A DNA stretch of 64,000 bases from Acidobacteriaceae bacterium (lineage in GTDB: Bacteria; Acidobacteriota; Terriglobia; Bryobacterales; Bryobacteraceae): positions 1 to 64,000 of the forward strand of contig JAFAMD010000013.1 in the NCBI GenBank assembly GCA_019233755.1, read 5' to 3'. The notes under the pieces were generated by a model that was given only the letters and a program-made list of their open reading frames with translations, was not told the DNA's origin and did no database searches. The number at the start of each line of letters is the position of its first letter. Position 1 is the stretch's first letter. A program made the position numbers and the translations under genes. Positions 34,139 to 41,474 of this stretch are shown piece after piece.

Positions 34139-35200
34139 ATGATCCAAATCAGCAAACAACATTGGGGCGCTATGGCGTCCGGCGAACAGATCGACCTCTA
34201 CACCCTCCGCAACCAGCGGGGGATGCAGGCGACGATCACCAACTATGGCGGTCGTCTCGTAACCTTGAAGACGCCTGATCGAAACGGCCATTTCGATGAC
34301 ATCGTGCTCGGGTTCGACAATCTCGACGGCTATCTTCACAAGAACCCGTATTTCGGAGCACTAGTAGGCCGCTACGCGAATCGAATCGCGAATGCCCAGT
34401 TCCAGCTCGATGGGAAGACGTTCGAGCTGGCTCGTAACAACGGCGAATGTTCGCTGCACGGCGGTATAAAGGGCTTCGATAAGGTGGCCTGGCAGACGCG
34501 TGAAAGTGAGACGAGTAACGGCCCGGTGCTCGAATTGACGTACGTCAGCAAAGACGGGGAGGAGGGTTATCCGGGCACACTCACCGCGACGGTTACCTAT
34601 TCACTGACGGAACAAAACGAGCTGCGCATCGACTATGCAGCGACCACCGACAAAAATACTGTTCTGAACCTGACGAATCACTCTTATTTCGATCTGTCTG
34701 GGCAGGGGCGCGGCAATATTCTCGACCACGTGGTAACAATTTACGCAGATCGTTTTACCCCTATAGACAGGCACCTTATTCCAACCGGCGAACTGCGAAA
34801 CGTTCAAGCAACTCCGTTTGATTTTCGCAAGCCTACCCGCATCGGCGATCGCATTGACGGGGAAGACGAGCAACTGCAGCTCGGCCGGGGTTACGATCAC
34901 AATTACGTTCTCAACGGGCCGGACAACCAGGTATCGCCTGCCGCCCGGGTGAGCGATCCTCGGAGCGGCCGCGTGATGGAGGTTCTTACGACACAGCCAG
35001 GCGTGCAGTTCTACACGGGAAATCATCTCGATGGCGTGGCGAACGGAAAGGGTGGCTCGGTTTATGGCTTCCGTTCCGGCTTCTGCCTCGAGACGCAGCA
35101 CTTTCCAGATTCGCCTAACCAGCCGGCGTTCCCGAGCACCGAATTAAAGCCTGGACAGCGATATCGGGGTACGACGATTTTCCGCTTTTCCGCCGAGTGA
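34139..35200 (+). CDS. galM: Aldose 1-epimerase (mutarotase)
   Basis: This 353-residue GalM-type beta-sandwich enzyme interconverts the alpha and beta anomers of glucose or galactose. Key residues are visible: NRIANAQF, the His in CSLHGG, the catalytic His in NLTNHSYFDLSGQ, the Asp in GRGYDHNYVL, and the catalytic Glu in FCLETQHFPDSPNQPAFPS. There is no signal peptide, so it is cytosolic. It stands alone, followed by two hairpins before a convergent gene. Confidence 0.95.
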   Translation: MIQISKQHWGAMASGEQIDLYTLRNQRGMQATITNYGGRLVTLKTPDRNGHFDDIVLGFDNLDGYLHKNPYFGALVGRYANRIANAQFQLDGKTFELARNNGECSLHGGIKGFDKVAWQTRESETSNGPVLELTYVSKDGEEGYPGTLTATVTYSLTEQNELRIDYAATTDKNTVLNLTNHSYFDLSGQGRGNILDHVVTIYADRFTPIDRHLIPTGELRNVQATPFDFRKPTRIGDRIDGEDEQLQLGRGYDHNYVLNGPDNQVSPAARVSDPRSGRVMEVLTTQPGVQFYTGNHLDGVANGKGGSVYGFRSGFCLETQHFPDSPNQPAFPSTELKPGQRYRGTTIFRFSAE

Positions 35201-35305
35201 ACCATTCGAGCGCCCGTCCTCGAGTGAGTGCGGGCAACTAGGACAAGCTTTGCCGAGTACGGCGCCTCACATATAAGGGCCCGTAAGAATAGTATTTAAG
35301 TATGA

Positions 35306-35368
35306 GGAGTGCGCCTCCGGCACTCCGCTGCAGGCGGGAAACACGTTCGCGCTGCATGTGTTTCCCGC
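35306..35368. terminator. Pair of adjacent hairpins between convergent genes
   Basis: The first stem is GGAGTGC (35306-35312) with GCACTCC (35320-35326). The second is a perfect 11-bp stem, GCGGGAAACAC (35334-35344) with GTGTTTCCCGC (35358-35368), with a 13-nt loop. Neither has a T-run, but their place between the ends of galM and the convergent kinase-like gene suggests a bidirectional transcription or decay barrier. Confidence 0.5.
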
Positions 35369-35376
35369 TCTGCGTT

Positions 35377-36012
35377 TCAGCGCCGTGATCCGTTTCGGCC
35401 GTTCAGCAGATCCATCTCATGCAGAATTATCTCGATGACGCCCTCGTCGCCAATCATCGAATTCAGCATAATGTGATATAAGTCGCGTTGCGGCCAAGTC
35501 CTTCCGTAATACTTCTTTATGAAGGCAGCGCGGTCGCGGTCGACGCGTTCCAATAGATCTTCGGCTTCCTGCTGAGTGCGACCCTGCGCCGTCACGCGTC
35601 GGAATTTCTCCTCGTAAGGAGCGAACAGAAACGTATGAAGCGTGTCGTCGCGGTCGCGAAGGAACCAAGGCGACCCCCGCCCCACTATGACGCACGGACC
35701 ACGTTCCGCGACGTCCGTGACGACCTTTCCGAAGATCTCCGCCAAGTGTTCGGCGTCAAGCATTTCGACACCCGATCCGCTGTAGAGATCTTCATAGCTG
35801 CCGCGCATAAAGACCTTCACCAGACGGTAGAAGGCAGGATCCGGCCGCTCCTCGCGCTGCTCGACTGACGCGATGGAGCAGCGCAGCCGTTTCGCGATTT
35901 CGCAAGTGATTTCGTGATCCCAAAGGGCCCAGCCAAGCCGGGCGGCGAGCGCCTTGGCGATGGCCCCGCCTCCGCTGCCGTATTCCCGCTCGATCGTAAT
36001 GATGCGGATCAT
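35377..36012 (-). CDS. Cytidylate kinase-like family protein
   Basis: This 211-residue cytosolic protein has a P-loop-like N-terminus (IITIEREYGSGGGAIAKALA) in the form seen in the cytidylate-kinase-like family, where GSGGG replaces the usual GxxGxGK. Other family pieces are WDHEIT, CVIVGRGS and the LID-like region RVTAQGRTQQEAEDLLERVDRDRAAFIKKYYG. Members are thought to phosphorylate nucleoside monophosphates, but this branch is poorly studied. It lies 52 nt downstream of the FecR-like gene on the same strand. Confidence 0.82.
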   Translation of the reverse strand: MIRIITIEREYGSGGGAIAKALAARLGWALWDHEITCEIAKRLRCSIASVEQREERPDPAFYRLVKVFMRGSYEDLYSGSGVEMLDAEHLAEIFGKVVTDVAERGPCVIVGRGSPWFLRDRDDTLHTFLFAPYEEKFRRVTAQGRTQQEAEDLLERVDRDRAAFIKKYYGRTWPQRDLYHIMLNSMIGDEGVIEIILHEMDLLNGRNGSRR

Positions 36013-36064
36013 GTTGGCCTCCTTGAGCGCCTCTCATTCCCAGGTGAGGGTCGAAGCTGGGAGG

Positions 36065-37321
36065 CTAGTGGTGCCCGCCGCCACCGGAGTGCCCGCCACT
36101 CATGCCACCGCCTCCGGAAATGCCGCTCCATCCCCCACCAGATCCGCCGCTCCATCCGCCGCCGCTGTGACCTGCCGAGGCCGCACCGCGGCTCCAATGG
36201 CCACCGGCCGTACTTGCGCCCGCCATGTGCCCACTTGGGCCGGGATTGCCCAAATGCTGGGCGCCTGCAAAGGAATTCAGGCTGTTGCCGCTCCAGAACA
36301 CAAACCGATTACCGCTGGGGATGGTTTCCCCTGCCGGAGTCTGAAAGCCGGAGGCGAAGGACTTCAGCGCCGTTTGCCGGGCGATCTGATTGCTCGACGG
36401 AGACGAGGAAACCGTTCCTACCGCTGGAGGATGCGCCGGATTCACCGCGACCGGCGCGCTTCCAGTCTGCCCGTGCCAGGCTCCTCCCCAAGGCCGGCGC
36501 ACGTAGCAGATAGGTGCGTAAGCAACCACTCCTGGCGCAAAGAATCCGTATCCAAAAGAATTGAAGAATGCCAGATCTCCGCCGGGCAGCCAAGCCCACG
36601 AAGCAAAGATGTCGTTCCAATACCACCCTGGCGCGTAGGGCGCGACCGGCATACCGAGATCGGCATCGCTTACGGGCATGCTTCGCGCGCTCTGCAAGCT
36701 CGCGGCCGCATCATATTCGGACCGTGCATTGCTCCAGGCGTACAGGTCATCTTCCTTTTTGCTATCGAACTTTTGTTCGGAGAGCCCCGCCTGCAACACT
36801 ACCTCGTGGCCCCCACCCAGGTGGGCTTTCTTCTCGCCCATGAGGACTTCCGCTTTGCCATTGATTGCGGCAGCGGATCCCGGCGGGCCCACCGTGAATC
36901 GGTAGAGGCCGGCCTTAAGGATCTGAATGGACGCGCCTTGAGTGAGGATCCGGATGCTATTGTCCTTGAGCAACTGATCCACTTCGATCATTGCTTCCCC
37001 GCGCTGCAGGTTGAGTTGAATGTCGGTCAGTGAAAGCACGTGCGCGGTCACCATGCTGTTTTCACCGAGGCGCAGGAACACACCTGGCGTAAGCAGCACT
37101 TCGACTTTCCCCTGCTCTGTCGACAGGGTGTCTCCCGCGCTCAAGAACGGCCTTTTTTGAGCCGTTTCCGAGATGGCTTGGTCATTCAAAAGCGCCGTTC
37201 CTTCGACATAATTGACCGCACCCGGTTTGGCCGAAATCGTGTATGTCTGCCCAGTTGCGCACAACGCCGCGCCAATCACACCCGCAAGCAAACTGCCTAA
37301 GCGGGTCCAAGCGCATCCCAT
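36065..37321 (-). CDS. FecR-domain exported protein with Gly/Ser/His-rich tail
   Basis: This 418-residue protein has a signal peptide and a FecR-like beta domain at about 30-185 (LLTPGVFLRLGENSMVTA, LQRGEAMIEVDQL). A middle region is rich in Trp/Tyr/Pro (YAPGWYWNDIFASWAWLPGGD). The last 60 residues are strongly enriched in Gly, Ser and His (for example HSGGGWSGGSGGG). FecR of E. coli is a membrane anti-sigma sensor; here there is no sigma factor or membrane anchor nearby, so this is more likely a periplasmic or surface scaffold. The tail may bind metal or wall polymers. Confidence 0.8.
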   Translation of the reverse strand: MGCAWTRLGSLLAGVIGAALCATGQTYTISAKPGAVNYVEGTALLNDQAISETAQKRPFLSAGDTLSTEQGKVEVLLTPGVFLRLGENSMVTAHVLSLTDIQLNLQRGEAMIEVDQLLKDNSIRILTQGASIQILKAGLYRFTVGPPGSAAAINGKAEVLMGEKKAHLGGGHEVVLQAGLSEQKFDSKKEDDLYAWSNARSEYDAAASLQSARSMPVSDADLGMPVAPYAPGWYWNDIFASWAWLPGGDLAFFNSFGYGFFAPGVVAYAPICYVRRPWGGAWHGQTGSAPVAVNPAHPPAVGTVSSSPSSNQIARQTALKSFASGFQTPAGETIPSGNRFVFWSGNSLNSFAGAQHLGNPGPSGHMAGASTAGGHWSRGAASAGHSGGGWSGGSGGGWSGISGGGGMSGGHSGGGGHH

Positions 37322-37492
37322 ATACCGCCTCCCAATCTGACATTAGATCTATCAGATTTGGATTGGAATAGCGCCGACGCAGTAGAATGCCCAGTCGGAC
37401 GGCGGTAGTCGTGGGTACCGCACAGGGCCGCTACAATTTTGGGGTTGGCGTCGATTTTCCCGAACTGATCCCGTACGCCGTTCGAAAAGGCG

Positions 37493-38107
37493 TTATCGCG
37501 TAGGATCTGCAGCGCCTTTGACGGGCTCTATGTGTCCCGCAGCGTGCACTTCCACGTCTACGGTCTCATTCACGCGCAACACAAACGTGCTCGGATTCTT
37601 CATGCCCCAGGCAACGTAAGGAACCGCGAACTTGCCCGCCGCCGAGACTTCGCTGCCCGACACGTTGACGTTTATCGGAATCGTGATCTCATGCGGCTGT
37701 CCGTGAATGGTAAAGATACCCTTCACCTGCACAGATGACGGCCCGCTGGCCGCAATCCTGCCGTTCACATTCGTCGCGGCAAAGCGTACCTCGGGATAGC
37801 GCTGCGTTTCGAGGATATCCCTCTTCATTCGCTTGTCGCGAGTCCCGTTACCGCTGTCGCCGCTGCCTGCATCGACGACGATGTTCCCGGATATGGCGCC
37901 CGTCGCGGGATCAAACCTCACGCGCCCTTCTCTCAATTGGAAGGTTCCGCGAACGGTATGAAGAACATCGCCCAGCGTCCAGAGTATTTGCGTTTTTGCC
38001 GGATCGAGCGCTACCGCCATTTCTTCCGCCCCAGCGCGAGCCCCAAGCACGGCAATTGCACATGGGATCAGCAACCGCGCTGCGATTGCATGTTTTTTCT
38101 CAAGCAT
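37493..38107 (-). CDS. YceI-family periplasmic protein
   Basis: The 204-residue protein has a signal peptide (about 1-27) and the lipocalin-like YceI fold. Its family features include the opening VALDPAKTQILWTLGDVLHTVRGTF pattern in pieces, GSGDSGNGTRDKRMKRDILETQRYP, which is a diagnostic block, and VKGIFTIHGQPHEI. YceI proteins bind polyisoprenoids or similar long lipids in the periplasm. The frame extends to 38164, but the ATG at 38107 starts the signal peptide and clears the end of the upstream flavoprotein gene by 8 nt, so the two are probably co-transcribed. Confidence 0.9.
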   Translation of the reverse strand: MLEKKHAIAARLLIPCAIAVLGARAGAEEMAVALDPAKTQILWTLGDVLHTVRGTFQLREGRVRFDPATGAISGNIVVDAGSGDSGNGTRDKRMKRDILETQRYPEVRFAATNVNGRIAASGPSSVQVKGIFTIHGQPHEITIPINVNVSGSEVSAAGKFAVPYVAWGMKNPSTFVLRVNETVDVEVHAAGHIEPVKGAADPTR

Positions 38108-38115
38108 TGTTCTAT

Positions 38116-39216
38116 TCACGCAGCCAGAAACTTCAGGCCGAACGGGACCAACCTCCACGAGCACAAATCGAGGAAGGACGACTCGCCTACGTGCACGCTC
38201 AGCAGGGCCGCGAAGACGCCCTCATGGGAGGCCAGGCTTGCCAGTACTCGCCTCTGAAATCCCTGGCGCCGCTCGAGCGCTAGCATCAGCGATTCCATTG
38301 CAAGCGGGCGCGAGCTCAGGCGTTCATGCGCCTTTTGATAATCGTTCAGCTTGCCGGTACAAAACGCGCTCGCCAGCGCGGCCGCCTGCTTGAACGACAG
38401 AGACATGCCCTCGCCCGTAATGGCGTCGACGGATCCTGAAGCATCTCCAACCAGGGCGACGCGATCGCGGCAAACGCGCTCGAGCCGGCGCGAGATCGAG
38501 AGGGATCCCATCTCACTGGAAATCGCCATGCCGCTGGTCAGGCGCCGGTTCAGTTCCGGGAAATCAAGGAGTGCGTCCTCGAGTCGCAAGTGCTTATGCC
38601 GCGAGATCATCACCAGGCAGATTTCGTCCTCTGCTATAGGTGTCACGTACGCCTGGCCGCGGGGACCCCAATGCAGCTCCATATACTCGGACCAGAGCGC
38701 GATCCGATAATGCCTGCGGAACCCATATCTGCGCCGTTCTTTGGCGACGCGGCCCAGGCCCGCTTGCCGGCGGATTTGCGAATTCTGACCGTCGGCTCCA
38801 ACTACAAAATCCGCTCGACACAGATCGCGGCCAATGAGGACGCCGTCATCCCTCAACCTCACGCCTTTCGCATTCCAGATCATCTGCACTCCCACGTCCT
38901 GCGCTTGCTGCACAAGGAGCGCATGCAGAACGGTTCGGCGCACACCGATCCCGACACCGTTGGGAAACTGCGCGCAAACCGAAGACCTTTTATCTGCGAA
39001 TCGGATTCCGCGAAGGTTGAACCCAATATTTGCCGGCAGTGCTACGCCAAGGTCGCGCAGCGCCGTCACGCTGTCCGGCATCAAGCCTTCGCCACATGGC
39101 TTGTTGATCGGCGGTGTAGAGCAATCTATTACGGTGACACTGCCGCCGTGGCGCCGGATCGCAATTGCCGTTGCAAGACCCGCCGGCCCGCCTCCTACTA
39201 CACACACATCCGTCAT
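38116..39216 (-). CDS. FAD-dependent oxidoreductase (geranylgeranyl-reductase/UbiH-like)
   Basis: This 366-residue flavoprotein has an N-terminal dinucleotide-binding loop VVGGGPAGLATAIAIRRHG with the acidic end of beta-2 (VIDCS), a second FAD contact ADFVVGADGQNSQIRR, and a GD motif RVALVGDASGSVDAITGEGM that binds the ribityl/pyrophosphate part. This is the p-hydroxybenzoate-hydroxylase-type fold shared by geranylgeranyl reductases and monooxygenases. The substrate is unknown; a lipid is plausible because a YceI lipid-binding protein gene follows directly. Upstream, 30 nt away, is a broken aminotransferase gene on the same strand. Confidence 0.85.
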   Translation of the reverse strand: MTDVCVVGGGPAGLATAIAIRRHGGSVTVIDCSTPPINKPCGEGLMPDSVTALRDLGVALPANIGFNLRGIRFADKRSSVCAQFPNGVGIGVRRTVLHALLVQQAQDVGVQMIWNAKGVRLRDDGVLIGRDLCRADFVVGADGQNSQIRRQAGLGRVAKERRRYGFRRHYRIALWSEYMELHWGPRGQAYVTPIAEDEICLVMISRHKHLRLEDALLDFPELNRRLTSGMAISSEMGSLSISRRLERVCRDRVALVGDASGSVDAITGEGMSLSFKQAAALASAFCTGKLNDYQKAHERLSSRPLAMESLMLALERRQGFQRRVLASLASHEGVFAALLSVHVGESSFLDLCSWRLVPFGLKFLAA

Positions 39217-39246
39217 GCTCTCTCGTCGGTTGTTGCAGGATCCTGA

Positions 39247-40488
39247 CTAAATGTCCACCACGCGCCGAGCCAGGCCAAGCGCTTCCGTCCAGAATACCGT
39301 TGGGGAGTGGACCAGTTCCACTACTCTTTGAACGGCTAGAACGGCTTCGTCGGTCTGCTCCTTTGTCCCAATCAGCGGAGGCGCCAACTTCAGAACCAGA
39401 TCTGTGCCAGCATGCCGTGACCGCGAAACAGGTGCATGACGAGCACCTGGCCGAACATGGCCGGATGAATCTTGTGAAACGATTCGAAAGCGAGGCGCAG
39501 TCCCGGGCTTTGCGGCGGCTGAAATACGATGCCATTGAACAGATCGTGTCCGCGAACACCACTCACCAGTTCGCATCCTTGCAAAACCTCGCCGAGACGC
39601 GCCCTCATGTACTGTCCCCACCCCTCCGCGCGCGTCGGATTAGTCATGAGAACGGCCGCGCTCGGCACCAGGCCGCCGCTCATTGCTTTCGCCAGAATAA
39701 CGATATCAGCGGTTGCGTCGTAGTGCTGCGACGCCAGAAATGTAGCTGTTCCGTAGAACCCCGTCTGCACTTCACCGAATACCAGCAGCGTTCTATATTT
39801 CTCGCAGAGTTCACGAGCCTCGGCCAGATATCCTGGCATCGGAAGCCCGATCCGCCCTCGCCCTGGATCGGCTCCACGAAAAATGCGGCGAACTTCTTCG
39901 TCTTCAGCTTCTGTTCGAGGGCTGCGAGATCGTTGAACGGAATCTGCTTCGCCCCTGGCAGCATCGGTCCGAAACCACGCCTCCAGAAGTCGTCGCCCAT
40001 TAATGAAAGCGCTCCGCACGTCAGTCCATGGAAGGCGCGCTCCGCGTAAAGCAGCCCATTCCTTTCTGTATATGTGCGGGAGAACTTTATGGCCGCCTCT
40101 GCTCCCTCGCTGCCCGAACTGCAAAGGAATACTTTCTCTAAATTGCCTCCCGCCAGCCGGCAGAGTCTAACGGAAAGTTCACCGGCACGCTTCGGTATGT
40201 GGCTCTGTAGCAAGGCCGGACCAAGCTGGTCCAGTTCATCTTTGAGAGTAGCCATGATCGCCGGATGATTATGGCCAGGTTATGAACGCAATATCCCGAC
40301 AGGAAGCCCAAGATCCTTTTGCCTTCGGTTGTGATGAGTTCGGCTCCGGCGCATCGCTTGTAATGCACGTTCATCTGGAGAACTTTCAAAAGGCGCGCCC
40401 AATTGGGGTTGACGCTTTCCATGTACTGCTTTTCAAAGCTGCTTTCATGCGCAGTGCTTGGGTTTGGGAGTTGAGACAGGGCCGGCAT
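39247..40488 (-). pseudogene. Class-III PLP-dependent aminotransferase, frameshifted
   Basis: The three reading frames together give a nearly full-length (about 413-residue) class-III aminotransferase. The N-terminal part (40488 to about 40281) ends at SGYCVHN. The frame then changes, and GHNHPAIMATLKDELDQ continues to VEPIQGEGG (about 39850). A second change leads to IGLPMPGYLAEARELCEKYRT and beyond. A third near 39405 leads to DLVLKLAPPLIGTKEQ and the stop at 39247. The PLP-contacting Asp of the DEVQTG motif is Gly (VFGEVQTG), while the Lys-containing ILAKAMSGG remains. Loss of function is very likely. It lies directly upstream of the flavoprotein gene. Confidence 0.85.
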
Positions 40489-40804
40489 GTTAACGCTTAC
40501 GTCTTGGACCTCTGGTCCGCCCCGCTCGTGACAGAGATCGACAGAACTAGGGGGAGATCTACGCGATTTATGGGCTTAACGAGCACTCGGGCCGCGGTAT
40601 CGGCTACAGTCTGCACAACAACGCATGTGCTGGCCTTCGAGAAAAAAGGCTTTCAAAAGCCTATCTATGGTGCTCGATACGAACCATCTGGCCATTGCCG
40701 CGTATCAACGATGGGGCGGTGTGGTTCAAGCAGACCGACTGAAGGACGATGTAATTGACGGTCAGCCGGTGAAGGGAGTTTCGGTTCTGTTTAACTTAAC
40801 GTAA
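40489..40804 (+). pseudogene. Remnant of an unrecognised gene, frameshifted
   Basis: Protein-like sequence runs through three plus-strand frames: LVTEIDRTRG up to a G-run (40550-40554), then GEIYAIYGLNEHSGRGIGYS to about 40640, then MVLDTNHLAIAAYQRWGGV and a normal-looking end (PVKGVSVLFNLT, stop at 40802). No single frame is open across the region. I do not recognise the family. A decayed coding sequence facing away from the broken aminotransferase is the best reading, with moderate doubt. Confidence 0.35.
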
Positions 40805-40845
40805 TGCTGGAGCCGATGAAAGCTTCTGGCCACGTGCGCCGGGGA

Positions 40846-41397
40846 TTAGCCGAGGTTCAGGATTTTTTTGAAGGTGCCGCGTTCTTTCTGGATTTTCTCC
40901 TGCAGCAGCATGAGGGCGTAAATCAATTGCTCGGGGCGCGGCGGGCAGCCGGGGACGTACACATCGATTGGAATGACCTGGTTCACCGGCACGAGCGCAT
41001 AGTTACTGAACACGCCGGTAGAGGTCGCGCACGCTCCCATAGAGATCACCCATTTCGGCTCCGGCATCTGGCGGTAAAGCTGGCGAATGACCGGCGCCAT
41101 TTTGTTTGAGACGCGGCCGGCGATGATCATAAGGTCCGACTGGCGCGGCGAGCCGCGGAATACTTCGGCGCCGAAACGAGCACCGTCATAGCGGGAAGCC
41201 ATCATCGACATCATCTCGATCGCGCAGCAGGCGAGGCCGAAAGTCATGGGCCAGATGGAGTTCTTGCGGGCCCAGTTGAGAGCGTTATCCAGGGTGGTGG
41301 TAATCACGCTGTCCTGAATCAGCCCGGTTTCGTCCTCGTCCGTCCGCGCGAAGAGCTCAGGCGGCTGGCTTATCTCAAATTTTTCTGAATCGCCCAC
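40846..41397 (-). CDS. nuoB: NADH-quinone oxidoreductase subunit B (isolated gene)
   Basis: The 183-residue protein has all four Cys that bind the N2 [4Fe-4S] cluster: C57 and C58 ([10 protein letters not shown]), C123 (MGACATSTG) and C151 ([10 protein letters not shown]). N2 is the last cluster before quinone in complex I. The start is GTG at 41397. No other nuo gene is adjacent: downstream lies a decayed region, and upstream is divergent malQ. It may be a second copy, or complex I genes may be split in this genome. Confidence 0.95.
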   Translation of the reverse strand: MGDSEKFEISQPPELFARTDEDETGLIQDSVITTTLDNALNWARKNSIWPMTFGLACCAIEMMSMMASRYDGARFGAEVFRGSPRQSDLMIIAGRVSNKMAPVIRQLYRQMPEPKWVISMGACATSTGVFSNYALVPVNQVIPIDVYVPGCPPRPEQLIYALMLLQEKIQKERGTFKKILNLG

Positions 41398-41474
41398 ATT
41401 TCGAGTATCCCACGCAACAGGTTACAAGCTCGATACTGCGAAAGAACTGCTGCCCCCTAGAATCAAAGAGGACG

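Noticed and set aside
37387..37503. 38-codon plus-strand frame beside the YceI gene end
   Set aside because: Too short, no ribosome site or recognisable motif, and it overlaps the convergent YceI stop.
40282..40758. 158-codon plus-strand frame over the aminotransferase start
   Set aside because: Its first half is antisense to the aminotransferase N-terminus. Only the second half overlaps protein-like sequence, and that lies mainly in other frames.
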